A DNA stretch of 64,000 nucleotides from Macrophomina tecta (Eukaryota > Ascomycota > Dothideomycetes > Botryosphaeriales > Botryosphaeriaceae). Shown here one piece after another: positions 1 to 11,736 of this stretch; the stretch's first letter is position 1, and the number at the start of each line of letters is the position of its first letter. A model generated the notes under the pieces. That model made no database searches, was not told the DNA's origin, and saw only the letters and a program-made list of their open reading frames with translations. The stretch covers positions 1,612,001-1,676,000 of the forward strand of contig JAKSGN010000033.1 of the NCBI GenBank assembly GCA_024180945.1, in the 5' to 3' direction. A program made the translations under genes and the position numbers.

Positions 1-1606
1 AGTCCGAGATGTGGAGGACTTACTGTCCGAGGGAAAGAAGCAGGAGCATTAACAACCCCCAGAAGCGGAAACGGCCTGGCATCGTGATAGCAGAGAAGCG
101 GCGACCCTTGCAGGAAAGGGAGAGCTTACGGCGAAGAAGTCAATATGCTTCTCCAACAGGATTTACACACCACTCACCCAGATTCTTCGCTGCGCCCCCT
201 CGGACGAGAAACATCCCCATTATCTCCACCGCCCTATCGCCAAGACTGCTCGATCGCCGCTTCAGAGCTACTGCTTCGATTGTAGTAGCCTGCCTTTTCT
301 GGTTCATCCATATCCGTTTTCGCCTATGCAAGGAGAAATATTGGTTCCTCTGCCCCTGCATTGGATAGCTGCAGGGAAAGTATGCAGGTTTCACGCGAAG
401 AGCAGCCCTCGTGTCCACACTTTACGGCCCCTTTTGGTGCGCAGATGATCTCGGGACCAAGTAAGTCTCAGCCCCCACAAACGGATAGGGAACTAGCACT
501 CCCCAGTTCGTATCCCCGTGCGGCGTGTAACGAATCAACCGGGGGCGGAATTCAAACGATCCAGGAATGAAAGCGGACGTTGGCTGCAGTTTCGCGAATT
601 AGGGCCTTGTTTGGGATGTGCGGGCCGAGCCGCCTACTTTGATTATCCCAAAGCGTACAGTGAGGGGTTGCGTCCCTACAAGGAAGGCCCTTGAATCTTT
701 GGCACCATCAGGGCGGGGTAACTGGCGCAAAGGTAGTCTGCTGACTCGTTCAAGTGGATACAGCGGCCGTCTTTTGCTGAAATGGACTGTTTGGGGGGTG
801 AGTAATAGCGGCGACAGCGCCCTGGATCTGCAGCTTTGTTGCGTGGGTTTATGCTGCATTATGTAGGAATTCGCAATCAGTCTCTGTATCAGTTGGGGGC
901 CAAAACATTGGTGAATGTCATGGTTTATTGGTATCTTAAGTCCCCGGTGCTAATGGGTTCTTCCGATGCAAAGAGAATTCGGAGCCGGTCGACCAGAGAA
1001 ACCCCGCTCAAGGTCGGCAGTCGGGTGGCAGGTCGTGCAACTATGTCCTCTGCCTAAAACCAAATTTTAACGAGTTAAAGACAGAATGCATGAGCATTTG
1101 CCTGCTTTCCATCGAACAAGAACATACGGATACATGATATTCGGTACCGGGCGCTTCGTTGGGGTACTTGTTGTATTAACTCGAGGTTTTACTTGGCTAG
1201 CAGGATCGTTCGTGTTGGTGGGTTGTGAAGTGTCTGGGTAGCATCTTCTTGAGTTCTCTGAGCGCCTGGGTTACCAATCCTGCAATGGTAAGGATGAGTG
1301 CGGGCATTTCTAGTCCATAGTTGCTTCCTCTTCTCCCGCCAACTGTTCCCTGCTTGTTGCCATCCGAGTGGTGAGCAATTGGGTTTGATCGCGTAGGAGG
1401 GTGTTCGCGGAGGATTAAAGGTATGCGAGGCAGGCAGCACTTGTGATCTCCACTTGTGACTGGATACGACAGATCGTGGCTCAGCGCGCTTTGAATGAAC
1501 GGCCGCCCATCCACACGTGAAGTAAGTACATTGGAAACGGTGACAATAGCATCGACTAGAGATGAACGCCCTTCTCTTGTGACAGACGCACCCAACTCTG
1601 CTCAGC
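1..1606. other. Intergenic left edge, no gene recognised
   Basis: Several short open frames on both strands, none longer than about 150 codons and none with a recognisable domain, signal peptide or convincing splice pattern. It lies 3' of the membrane protein gene that ends at 1607, so it includes that gene's 3' UTR. Confidence 0.5.
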
Positions 1607-3580
1607 TCAATGCACAGTCCGTCCTTCCGTCTTATCGCCACCAACCGGCACCAGCCTCACCACCACCTCCCCATCGCCCTCCACCAGCTTTTCATACCGA
1701 ACCTTATACCGGCCCGCCCACGCATCCAACGCGTCATTGCTAGCCATCCCCATCTGCGCCGCCTCCGCCCTGGCTCCTCCCAGCCCCGCCGCGCCATCCA
1801 CCACCACCCTCACCGCATCCACCTGCCTAAACGCCCTACCCGAGACGCTCGCCCTCGCCGCCCACGCCAGCCCGGCCGTCACCGCGCCCGCACCCACCAA
1901 GCACGCCAGCCCCGCCAGCAAGATGCTCGGCACGTACGTGATGCGATACCGCTCCACGCTCCGCGTCCCGTCCACGATATACAGGTACTCGGGCTGGTCG
2001 CGCGTCGCGTTCCCGGCGGCGACCTCGTACGTCGCGCGCAGCACCTCACCCGACGCGTACAGGAAGTTGGCGGCGAAGCCATCGAACGAGCCGCGGTCGG
2101 CGGTGGCGCCCCAGCCGCGCGAGAGCGGCGGGCCGATCCCGGGGATGTTGGCCTGCGGGGCGTGGTAGTTGAGGTTCGACTGCCACTGGGCGAGGAGGGA
2201 GGGGACGCGCGTCCGGGCGTCGGAAAAGCTCGAGGCGGCTATGGCCCAGGCAGAGGCGGCCCCGGAGCGCGTCAGGTTGAGCAGGCCGGCCTGGCGGTGC
2301 AGCGAGCAGCGGAGGCCGCTGACGGACATGGTCGATTGCGTGCCGGAGAAGCCCCAGGCGGACATGTCGAAGGCCCGGTTGTGGACGTCGCCGTAGGCCG
2401 AGGCGGAGGTGTCGTTGGTCAGGTTGAAGCGGTTGAGCGTGCCCAGGTAGGCTTCTTGGGTGCCGATGCTGAAGCCGACGTACGTGTAGCCGTCGCCGTC
2501 GCCCGTTTGGATGTCTTCGGGCACGCCGGGGTAGGTCACTTGCAGCGGGCTGAGGATGGACGGGTCGGTGGTGTTCCAGGTGAGCGAGATCTGCGTGGTG
2601 TAGGGTCCCAGGGCCTGGAGGACGCTGATGAAGTCCGGGAGGTCAGGGGTGCAGTCGACAGTCAGCCGATAGCCGGGGACGTCATAGAGGGATCGCACGG
2701 AACCAAGAAGGGCATCGAGCGATTTCCGGGTGGCGTTGATGCCGACGTAGGCGCCGTCGGTGAGGCCAGAGGTAATGTTCTCGAAAGATAGTTGAGTAAG
2801 GAGTCCGGTGATCTGGTTGGCGATGTCTCCTTGTTGCGAGATGCTGAAGTCGTAAAGTTCCAGTTGGTTGAGAGGGAAGATGCTGCCATTGATGAACGTC
2901 TTCTCAATGGCTGCATCTCGTTGTAGCCTGAGCTCGTTGATGGGTCCGGACGGGAGATCAACGGAAAAGGCCTCGTAAGCGATGATGTTGGTTAACGAAG
3001 TCCTTGCAAGGGCCGAAAATAAAGTCAGTAGCGCGAGAAGGCAGAGGCGCCAGGTCTTCCCTTGCAGCAGATCGCGGAAGTGGAGTAAATCGTAGCTTCC
3101 GCTCGCCGTTGTGCTTGCTGCAACCAGAGTTCTCAAAGGGATGGCTTCAGTCTGCTGCTCATTGACGGCCGACACGCGAGCGCTGTTAAACCAGATTGTG
3201 TTGGCGGCGGTCATGACCAAAGGCGCCAGAAGGGCTCCACACACAACGTCGATTGCCTTCGCTTGCCCCTGACTGAGCATTCCGCCAATCTCCTCTCCGG
3301 CGAACGTGTCGAAAGTGTGGTGAGTCACATTGATGGAGGCGAGCCATGCTACGAGAGCGGCCAGAGGTACGGTCAACGACAAAGCAATCGCAAAGGCGTA
3401 CACTATCCGTATCGGGCGTTTTGAGCTTTGAAATGCTGGCTCTGTGTAGCCATGCGGTGCGCTGGCGCCCTCGTATCTGGTCGAAATCGACATGAGACTC
3501 CCGGTCGCCGGATCCCGTTCGCTGCCCAGTAGTCGTGAAGATTGCGTGACATGGTCCATTTTCGATTTCTGTGCGTCCAT
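1607..3580 (-). CDS. Fungal multipass membrane protein with large ectodomain
   Basis: A single-exon frame of 657 codons if it starts at the ATG at 3580-3578 (MDAQKSKMDH). The frame stays open about 100 codons further upstream, but that stretch is compositionally unlike a protein. Visible segments: a hydrophobic helix near residues 60-80, a second near 110-135 (beginning AIDVVCGALLAPLV), a third near 180-200 (LCLLALLTLFSAL), then some 340 residues rich in NxS/T sequons, and a last helix near 555-580 (ILLAGLACLVGAG) followed by a short charged tail. This suggests three N-terminal membrane passes, a glycosylated lumenal or extracellular domain and a C-terminal anchor. I recognise the layout as typical of fungal-specific membrane proteins of unknown function, but cannot name the family. 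The ectodomain is GC-rich and produces long antisense open frames that are not genes. Confidence 0.75.
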   Translation of the reverse strand: MDAQKSKMDHVTQSSRLLGSERDPATGSLMSISTRYEGASAPHGYTEPAFQSSKRPIRIVYAFAIALSLTVPLAALVAWLASINVTHHTFDTFAGEEIGGMLSQGQAKAIDVVCGALLAPLVMTAANTIWFNSARVSAVNEQQTEAIPLRTLVAASTTASGSYDLLHFRDLLQGKTWRLCLLALLTLFSALARTSLTNIIAYEAFSVDLPSGPINELRLQRDAAIEKTFINGSIFPLNQLELYDFSISQQGDIANQITGLLTQLSFENITSGLTDGAYVGINATRKSLDALLGSVRSLYDVPGYRLTVDCTPDLPDFISVLQALGPYTTQISLTWNTTDPSILSPLQVTYPGVPEDIQTGDGDGYTYVGFSIGTQEAYLGTLNRFNLTNDTSASAYGDVHNRAFDMSAWGFSGTQSTMSVSGLRCSLHRQAGLLNLTRSGAASAWAIAASSFSDARTRVPSLLAQWQSNLNYHAPQANIPGIGPPLSRGWGATADRGSFDGFAANFLYASGEVLRATYEVAAGNATRDQPEYLYIVDGTRSVERYRITYVPSILLAGLACLVGAGAVTAGLAWAARASVSGRAFRQVDAVRVVVDGAAGLGGARAEAAQMGMASNDALDAWAGRYKVRYEKLVEGDGEVVVRLVPVGGDKTEGRTVH

Positions 3581-4473
3581 GTTGTGAGTGTCGACTGTGT
3601 AGCCTCGGCGCGCAAGATCAGCAGACAGGTCGAGGCCGAGTCTTTTGTATACACTGGATGCCAGCACGGGCGCGCCATGCAGCAGCATCAAACCATCGAC
3701 CAGGGCTTGTCGGTACATGCACTGACTCCTGCATGCGTTGGTTGATACTTTCCCGAAGATTGATTGGTCAAGGGATGAGGCTGAGCAGGGGGCCAAATGC
3801 AAGCCTGAATCCCAGTTGGGGGCTAAATGTAAGCGCTGGCATGCCATTTCGGAACGCATCTCCAGGATCAGAAGGTACACCGACCACTTTGCGCAAAACG
3901 AACTTTGGCCAGCCCCTCAAGCCTGAAATTCCTGTGGAAACTCCCATGCTGCTCGTTATTTGATATATCTATGCTATTGGGAATCAAGGCTGACTGGCGA
4001 CGTTGACATAGTATAGCCGGTGAAGGAAGCGCTATGGTAAGCGGGCCGACACATAATTCAATTGGGGGTGCGGGGCAGTGGGCCGTAAACACGGGGAAAG
4101 AAAAAAAAGCATGGTAGAAGTCAGGGCTGAGCGGGGAGATGGTGTTGTTTGTGGGTTGCAACAGAGCTTCGGGCCGGCAGGTAAAGTACCCGGAAAGCAA
4201 CCAACTATATCGTCTCCTTCTCCACTGCCGATGCGGGATGCCACATACCAACTCCCACTCTCCTCCCTTACCATATTACCACTTCCACCAGGCTGCGGAC
4301 TTGGGCCTAAAAACAGGCTGTGATGCATACTAGAATGTCGTCTTTATAAGCTAGTTTCTGCATGACACGGCACACCATCGGTTTCGGGCATTGCATATAT
4401 TTTGTCCGCATATGCTTTCCAGACCCCTTCTGCCACCGAAATTTGCAAGTTGCGATTGAGACCATGACCCTCT

Positions 4474-4488
4474 GGGGGGGGGGGGGGG
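4474..4488 (+). repeat. G homopolymer of about 15
   Basis: An uninterrupted run of 15 G in otherwise mixed sequence. Its exact length is likely to be unreliable in any assembly. Confidence 0.9.
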
Positions 4489-4846
4489 TAACCTATGTTG
4501 GCGGAGCGTGCAAATGCTTGTTGAAATGGGAGACCGTACCAACAATCTTCAATTGCCATCAGGCACCTTTGTCATGTAGTATGGCTTGAAGACTATATTT
4601 CAAGACTCATCTGTGCAAAGAAGCTGCTATTTATGGGTGGAAGAACTAGTTCATGTGGGGAGAGCTCTGAACATACAGAATTTAGTCAAATGAACGCGGG
4701 GGATCACCTTTACCAAGGCGTAGGAAAAGATCCCACGCCATGCATACCCTGCATTTAAGTAAGCTTAACTGAATATTCTTGCGGTACCAGGCTGTTTAAA
4801 TGAATGCTTGGCAACCTATCTCGTGATTATGGATGCCGCCGAGGGT

Positions 4847-4878
4847 GCCGAACATGCCGAATACGCCGAACATGCCGA
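4847..4878 (+). repeat. 9-bp tandem repeat, about 3.5 copies
   Basis: Alternating units GCCGAACAT and GCCGAATAC, ending in a partial GCCGA. It lies about 80 bp upstream of the TATA box of the hydrolase gene. Confidence 0.85.
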
Positions 4879-4957
4879 TCTGGCTATGCAACTTAGCGTC
4901 TGATACCAGCGCCAAAGATCATTCCAATTGACTCATGGGAAGAAGGACCCAGAGAAG

Positions 4958-4964
4958 TATATAA
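4958..4964 (+). promoter_or_regulatory. TATA box of the alpha/beta hydrolase gene
   Basis: TATATAA about 58 bp upstream of the ATG at 5022, followed by a pyrimidine-rich stretch (CTCTTTACTTCTC) of the kind found at fungal transcription starts. Most other genes in the window lack such a clear box. Confidence 0.55.
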
Positions 4965-5021
4965 GCCCAACTCTTTACTTCTCGTAAATAGAGCACACAC
5001 TTTTTCGCGATTATTGGAATT

Positions 5022-6096
5022 ATGGACCCTATCTATCAGGGGTTCGAGCTTCTGACGGCGTACTATAAGACAGTTGATCTCACGCCAATCAACGTCGATA
5101 TATTGGTACCGCAGAACCTTACGGCGGGCTGCTATCCTACCATAGCCCGCTTCCACGGAGGCGGATTTGTGAGTTGCATTCCCCCATTCGCATTGGTCCG
5201 TAGGAAGATTAACAACTATTTACAGACCAGCGGTTCCAGCCTTCACACCGGCTTCTTTCCCCGATGGGTCCTCGACCTTGCCCTCTCTTTTGGAGCCATC
5301 ATCATTTCACCCAACTACAGATTGCTTCCGGAATCGAACGCCATTGATATCCTAGAGGATCTGGATGATCTCTGGAAGTGGCTAACCCCCAATCTGAACG
5401 AGCTCCTTAAGTCATGTGCCGCAAGCGGGATCCAAGCGGACCTCAATAGGATCCTGACAGTAGGCGAGAGCGCCGGTAGGCCATTCCATGCAATTATGAT
5501 GCTTCGCTGACTTTGTTGCGGCAGGCGGCTACCTCAGCGTCCAATTCGCTCTGGATCACGCCCACGAGGGCGTTGTCGCCACCATCGCGGAATGCGCTGC
5601 CTTCGATATCCGAGCCATGGCAGCAGCGGGCGGTAACCAGACCACCGCCATCAATAGCAGCAGTATCGGCGTGGAAAAGCGGTCCGACTGCTCTAACACA
5701 CCGGTCATTGCCGACCCCACGCTCTCCCGCTTTGGCATCATCAGCGAGATCATACAGAGCGGAAAGATGCTGGATTACTTCCCCGATGAGGTAGAGAGGG
5801 TGCATCCTTTTGACAGGGTGGCTAACGGCACGCGGATGCCTCCGACCTTTCTCATCCACGGCCTGGATGATACGGTTGTGCCGTCCGCCCAAAGCGAGCG
5901 TTTTGCGCAGCTGCTGTTTGAGCAGAACCCTGATGCGAGCGTGCATCTGGAGCTGCAGCCGGGCGAACACCTTATGGATGTTCCGTTGCGACTTGGACAT
6001 CCTTGGCTGACCAGGGGTGTGGAGCTAGTGGAGAGTGCTTGGCTTGGTCGAGCGGCCGTTAGTGGAATGAGCTCGTCAGAGGGACACAGCTGTTGA
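5022..6096 (+). CDS. Alpha/beta hydrolase (HSL-like, abhydrolase_3)
   Basis: Three exons: 5022-5168, 5226-5475 and 5525-6096, giving 322 residues. Intron 1 (5169-5225, 57 nt) has donor GTGAGT, branch TTAAC and acceptor TTTACAG. It is a multiple of three without stops, so an unspliced reading inserts 19 false residues between HGGGF and TSGSS. Intron 2 (5476-5524, 49 nt) falls inside the nucleophile elbow; splicing restores GESAGGYLS. Family marks: the oxyanion motif HGGG, the nucleophile Ser in GESAG, Asp in IHGLDDTVVP and His in PGEHLMD near the C-terminus, so the catalytic triad is complete. No signal peptide is evident. These enzymes hydrolyse small carboxylic esters or lactones; the substrate cannot be read from the sequence. 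Confidence 0.88.
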
Positions 6097-7133
6097 CACC
6101 TAAAAGGTTTATCATATTTGCGGGTTTTTGATGGTTACGTCGTACTCCAGGAGGATTAGATGTTCTCCGGACAGTTGATCATCAAAACCCCCCCGGGATG
6201 GACCATGACTGGTAGATGTGTATTATCATCCAGGCCATCACAACGCTACCCAACCTTGACATGCTCTCCTTGCCTCCAGCTACCTACGGAACCTTTGAGC
6301 CCGGCCCAGTCGTCCGCGTTACCTCCGCAAGCTATTCCTCCCCTACTTCATCGCGTACGCTGAGCCGCTCTCCCATTTCACTGATCAACTCAAATCAACC
6401 TTCCATACCTCCAGCCTCCCCAAAGCCCACCTACACCACCGGCACGGCTGCCCTCCACAGCTCCGCACGCGGCTTCCACCAGGGCAAATGTGTGGAAAAT
6501 GACCTCAAATTGTGAGCTCTAGAGGTTAAAGGGCGGGCGATGCTTGACAACTTGTGATAAGGCTCTCCAAAACGTTGTCAAATCTATGACAGTATTAGCT
6601 TCTGTCAGCACTGAAGTACGACCATGTCGACGGAGAGCGTTGGCACGGCTCCGTTTCGGCAGCAGCAACATCGTCGTCTCTGCCTTGCAATGGTATTGCT
6701 AGGCGATTATGTATCGGCGTTTACCAGTAGAACCGTATATGTAAAGTCACAAGAACTCCACGGGACAGTCGCTTTGTCCGAGCGGAAACTTGTATCAGTG
6801 ACCGGCAGAGACAACTTAGGCACCCGAAACATCTCTGCGGTGCAAGCGATACATCCCAGAAGGTCTCCACACTCTTCTGGAAGGAAACATCCGAAAGGAG
6901 CGGCGGGAAATAAAGTAAGCACCAGGCATTTCCCCGCTTCCGTTCGACCCCCTTTTCGACAAACTCTTTTCCAGCTGCTTCACACACATGAGCATTTTGG
7001 CAGAAACATCTGACAGATTCTAGATCTGACTTCCCCTTCTGCAAAGAGAGAAACACGACCTCACCATGCATATAAACCCAGACGCAGCTGACAGGACATC
7101 CCAGACTTGCTTGAACCACCTTAAACAGCATCC
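6097..7133. other. Intergenic region with possible gene remnant
   Basis: Between the hydrolase and the low-complexity locus. Around 6290-6500 a plus-strand frame reads sensibly (for example YFIAYAEPLSHFTDQLKS, starting near 6340), but it has no clear start or splice partners. I take it as a possible exon fragment or chance. Confidence 0.3.
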
Positions 7134-7170
7134 ATGGCGCTCTTCGGCGGCGACACTTCACTTCCCCACG

Positions 7171-7209
<39 letters not shown>

Positions 7210-8234
7210 GCAGCAGCAGCAGCACAAAACGCCCCCATTCCACGCTCAGTTCGTCGAGCGATGACACAGAGCAAGGCCCAACAGCCTTCGGCGCCTCGGA
7301 CAAGAAGAGAGCTATCCAAGGGAACCCGCGCAAGCGCAACAAGCAAAGACATGGCATGCCAAAGAAGCGCAACAGTGACCTGTTCGGCAAATTTCATGCA
7401 GGTGAAGATTCACATCCTCCGCAGCCTGACGCAGGAGCTGGCGGATCCCCTTCGTGCGATCGAGATGGCGCCGCGCCAAAGTACTCCGGGCGGCCTCTTT
7501 GGACGATGAAGAACAAGTCGAATGGACTCCAGAATTCTCACCGGCCCTTCTCTTCCCCCGACAAGCAGCAGAAGCAGCAGAATCAGCAGCAGCAAGACTC
7601 CAGCCCCCGCCGCCTGGAGCAGCGAAGACCCCACCAACCCCTCCTCCAGCACCGTCGAAGAAGACTCCAGCCAACCCGCTCGAGGACAACGGCGCCTGGT
7701 ATGTACAATGATTTCTCCGTCCCAAAGCGCTAGAGCGGATGACCGCCATCGTCGCCACCACACCCGAGACGCATCGCCCTCCCAGCCAGACGTTGCGCAC
7801 CGCTTCAACGCGGCAGCCGCCCGCGCCCCTCGCCTCTGCACCCCCAGCATCTTCAGGTCCGCAACCGGCAAACACCGCGCCCCAAGCCGACGCTGTCCAA
7901 GCGACTCTTCTCTTCCTTCCCCGCTGCTGCTAACGCACTCCCCAACCGTGCCATCGCCCGCCTCGACTCCGTGTGTAACTGCCTAGAGGCCTGGACGCGG
8001 AGCCTGTCCGCGGCACACCAGGCGCTGGTGATGCGGTATGAGGGGCTGCTCGGGATGATGGAGGAGCGAGGGGCGCAGTTTGGGGTGCTGGAGGGTCGGG
8101 TGGATGGACTGGTCGAAATGGTGGAGAGGGTGAAGGAGACGGTTGGTAGGGTGGAGAAGGCTGTGGAGTGGTGGCTTGATGAGGGGTGGCAGGAAGGAGG
8201 GCGGAGTGGGTATGGAGTGCAGGAGACGGTGTGA
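7134..8234 (+). CDS. Low-complexity and coiled-coil protein, model unresolved
   Basis: Starts with MALFGGDTSL, then a poly-Asn run from an AAC microsatellite, poly-Ser and a basic stretch. Protein-like sequence then moves between frames: ILRSLTQELADPLRAIEM (near 7408-7461), SLDDEEQVEWTPEF (near 7496-7537) through a Pro/Ala-rich tract to about 7699, and finally from about 7870 a clean frame to the stop at 8234 that includes TLSKRLFSSF and a heptad-rich helix (LEGRVDGLVEMVERVKETV). A GTATGT donor at 7700 could join the Pro-rich part to an acceptor near 7812, but the earlier frame changes have no adequate intron. It is either a gene with an undetected intron or sequencing error, or a decaying gene. 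No known family is recognised. Confidence 0.4.
7170..7223 (+). repeat. AAC then CAG trinucleotide microsatellite
   Basis: About 13 AAC/ACA units followed by about five CAG units. Within the frame starting at 7134 they encode poly-Asn then poly-Ser. Being in multiples of three, length change would keep the frame. Confidence 0.9.
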
Positions 8235-9051
8235 GGAAGGAGATGGTTGTGTGTGGTGAGGCTGTGGAGGGAGGGAGGAAGGCAGGAAGGCAGGAAAGGC
8301 AGGGATATGGAGTGCAGAGGGTGATAACTGTGGCAGGAAGAAGTATTCCTGTAGGTCAGATCGGTGGAAAGCGGATGCATAGCAGACTCTTCGCAGCATC
8401 GAGGATTTGGAGCGGAACGGGACGGAGAATGGAAACAGAAAAGAGGCACAGACTGAGCATGCCGTCGACCTGCATTAGAAAAGGGTGAATGGAAACATAG
8501 CTTGCAACAAGCATTGCCATCTTGCCCTGTCTTCTGACGACTGAACCCGTGCTCAAAGATGCTGGTTGCTCCTTAGAAACTTTCAGGTTGCAGAAATCAC
8601 TCGGTCCACACCCCAGGCCAGCAGGTACTCGATTGCACATGACCAACGTTTGCATAGCGGTTCGTAAGTAGTCGACTCAAGTTCGCTAGGAACCCGCTCA
8701 GTCAACCATTGAACTCCCCTTTCATCGTCTAATGGTGGCAGCGGCCAGACTCACTTACGCTCAAAATTCTCCAGGCCACTCCAAGAAAAGCGAAAGGAAA
8801 GAGAAAAGCAAAGTCTATAGCGAAGATAACCTCAGTCGCCACCAGTAGGGGTATGCCGCCAGTTAAACCAGCCAAACCCAAGACGCCTTCAACGTCAAGT
8901 CCCTAGTTAGGAGAAACACAAAATCAAGAAGTTTTCGTTCCCTTTGCAATGCCATGTCCACATCCCTTCCACCCATCGCAAAAAGTCATCATTAAACCCC
9001 GTCATCAGAACATACGGATCAGCCATTGAAGTGCTTCCCTGAATCGTTGCT
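8235..9051. other. Intergenic region with G/A-rich tract
   Basis: The 3' flank of the coiled-coil locus and of the dynein gene. It begins with a purine-rich stretch (GGAGG/GGAAGGCA repeats, about 8230-8305). No gene seen. Confidence 0.5.
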
Positions 9052-11291
9052 TTACTTGCTCACGCCGTTCGTCACCACACCGCCTGCGCTATCCAGTCTC
9101 TGCACAAATTTCTTCACGCCTGTCCACTCTTCCTGCCGCAGGTTATCCTGACCGCCAAGCTCGGCGCCAACCTCGAAGACGGTGACAACGCCGTCCAGGC
9201 CACCAGTGGCGAGTCGTTTGCCTTCATTTTTCTCCCAGGCAACTTTGTTCAAGCTACGTGCCATGAAGCTGACGCCACGCTTGTCGCTAGGCGATGTCTT
9301 CGCGACCGGCACCTCGACATCGATGTTGACGTCCCAAATCTCCAAGCTGCCGGCGCCATCGACCAAGGCGAAGACACCGGGCTTCACCGGCGACCAGCGC
9401 GCATCGTAGACAAGATCCTCGCGCACAAACTCGTACAGCGGTGCTTGCGCTTGGGGGGCGCTGCCGGGTCCACTTGACGCCACGGTTGCGGTAGCCGCCG
9501 GTGGACGCACCTTCCAAAGTTTGACAGTCCAGTCAACACTGGAGGACAGGACGAGGTCACCGAGATCGATGGGGCCACGTGCTGGGTGGAAGTCCAAAGA
9601 CATGACGGGAGCGGCGTGGCCCCGGTAGGCCACTCGTGTGTCGACACCCGCCTTGGCGCCTGCACGATCGTAACGGTGGCAAGGGTAAATGGAACCTTCT
9701 TCTGTACCGGCAAGGAAATAGGTCGGGTCCGATTGTGGGAAAGCAATGCAGGTGGGTGCCATGTCTTCCGTCTTCGCCGGAGGAGGGGAGATCAGTTCGA
9801 GGAATTCTTGCGGTTGCGAGAGCATGTCGACAGTCCATCCACAAACCACACCATCCGTGGAGCACGAAATGATGTTGTTGGCGTTCTGGGTACCGACAAT
9901 ATCGATAGCATAGACCGGATGTGTATGGCCTGAACCGGTGAGTGGAGTCTTCTGAACCGGCTGCGACTTGGCGCGCGTGTCCCAGAGAAGAACTTGACCA
10001 CTGTAAGCACCGCCAATGATGAGATTGGGATGGAAGGGCGAGAATTGGGCGGTTAGGATATCGGACTGAGCGTGGAAGATATATTCAGGCCGGTCATGCA
10101 TGTGCATATTCCAGACCTGGATGAGACCATCAGGATCATGCGGTGCCGAAGGGTTCTTCGTGTACGAGGCCAGGACAAGCTCCGGGAACTGCATATATTG
10201 TAAGCTTTCTGGACTGTCGTTCCAGAAGAGGTGCACCCACCTTTTGCGAGAAGTTGAGGTCACTAATCATACGCTTCTTGCTCCATCTCTCGTCGTAGAA
10301 CTGCGTGAGCTCACGTACGCGTCGTCCTTTCTTGCCCTTTGCCGTGCCAAAGCCGTCATCGTCATCCTCCGCCTCTTCCACGCCGGCCAGCGCATAATCA
10401 ACGAGCAAGTCGTACTCTTCATCCAAGGCCCTCTCGATGACCTTGCTGGAGCGCTCGACGAAATCCAAAAATTCCTCAGACGAGGTGACGGCATTTAGTT
10501 CCTCGTCATTCAGTGCTCTGGCGGGAAATTTCGGTTCGGCAGGATCGTCGCCTACCGCGCCCTCGTTCTGCAAGGCCTTGAGCTCCTCTTCAATTTCTTT
10601 CCTAAGATTTTGGCGCAGCTCTTCATCCCTCTGGCGCTCCATTCGGCTCATCCGCTTGCTCGCCCTCTTCGCTTTCGACGGGGACCAGTCTGGGCCGTCT
10701 GGCTCGGCCTCTGATATGGAGGCCATGGAGGGCCGTCGCTGTGGTGGAGTCCATGGTTCTGTGGTCTGCACACCCTTGCTGTAGGTGATGATTTCAGGCT
10801 TCGGAGTGGATGGAGACTCGTAGACGGTGGTGAGCGGGGCGATGGTCAGGGTCTGGGGTATGGTGGTGGTTGTTGGAGTGGATGCTGGCGGCGAGCTCGC
10901 GCTGTCGATGGTCTCGCCGGCGATGCTAGACAGCTGGCCAGCACTGATGACTGAAGTAGGCCTGCTGCCCCTGCCGCCGGCGGGCGAGGCAGGGTCTCGG
11001 GGGCCGCCGGAGCCAGGACGGCCGTCAACCAAGCTCTGGATCAAGTTGTCTAGCTCGCGTCTGCTGTCAGCTCGGCTTGGAGTGGGCGACACTAGCTGAG
11101 GAAAGGCATCAGCAGTGCAACACGACGGGGCAGCGGACGGGGCGTACATCAGAGGCGTCGGACATGCTCTGGCGGCTGGCGGTGAATTCTTTCTGACGCA
11201 TCTCGCGCTGGCGCTTGAGCTCGGCCAGCTTCGCCTTCTTGGCCAGGATCTCGTCGCGCCGCTGCTGCATGGTGGCCGAATGGTCCGACAT
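9052..11291 (-). CDS. Cytoplasmic dynein intermediate chain
   Basis: Three exons on the minus strand: 11291-11148, 11095-10241 and 10188-9052. Introns 11096-11147 and 10189-10240 are both 52 nt; the second joins SDLNFSQK to FPELVLASYTKN. The N-terminus (MSDHSATMQQRRDEILAKKA) is a charged coiled coil of the type that binds dynactin p150. It is followed by a Ser/Pro/Thr-rich linker holding SKGVQTTE, which resembles the LC8 light-chain site, then an acidic coiled coil (residues about 160-290). The C-terminal half is a WD40 propeller (repeat endings such as VQVWN-like LIQVWN, QVLLWDTR, TVKLWKV, SLEIWDV). It scaffolds light chains and links cargo to the heavy chain for minus-end transport, including nuclear migration in hyphae. 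It is head-to-head with the ATP synthase subunit e gene. Confidence 0.93.
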
Positions 11292-11736
11292 GTTCACGGG
11301 GCCAGGAGGGCGCGGGGAGGAGCAGCAGAAGACGGCGATTGCAGGCGCGGGAGTGCAAACGGGCGGTTCTGACGCACAGGGTGGTCCAGCCGGGTCAGGG
11401 GCGCGGTGGCGCAGAGGAATCCGGGGAGGGTTCGCGTGCAGGCGGGTGGCAGGGCGGTCTGGCGGTGGTGCTTGGGCGGATGGGCGGTGGTGAGGGCGCG
11501 CTGGATGAATCAGCCAACCAGCTGGCCGGCGCCTCGGAGCGAACCGCTTGACTTTGTCGCATCTGTTCGACGCTTCTGCCATCACATCACCGCAAGGAAA
11601 AGCTGCTCCGCGCCCTCACCACCCCAGCTGCTGCTATCGCTGCCTCCCTCCCAGCACCCGCCCGCGTCTCTCTGCATCGCGGTGACGCCATTGACCTCTC
11701 CGCTCGCTCTCCAGCTTATCGCCCACGTCTGCCCAA
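11292..11736. promoter_or_regulatory. Shared upstream region, dynein IC and ATP synthase e
   Basis: 445 bp between the two divergent start codons. It is GC-rich next to the dynein gene and C/T-rich on the plus strand before the ATP synthase ATG, as expected for a compact bidirectional fungal promoter. No TATA box is seen. Confidence 0.5.

Larger units (their letters stand above)
3581..5021. other. Intergenic region between divergent genes
   Basis: Upstream of both the membrane protein gene (minus strand) and the hydrolase (plus strand). It contains a G15 homopolymer, a 9-bp tandem repeat and a TATA box, listed separately. No coding region is supported. Confidence 0.5.

Noticed and set aside
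1610..2791. 393-codon plus-strand open frame
   Set aside because: Exactly antisense to the ectodomain of the membrane protein gene; Arg/His/Pro-rich composition is a shadow of its GC-rich codons.
6721..7390. Poly-Cys/poly-Leu/poly-Val minus-strand frames
   Set aside because: Produced by the AAC/GTT microsatellite; not coding.
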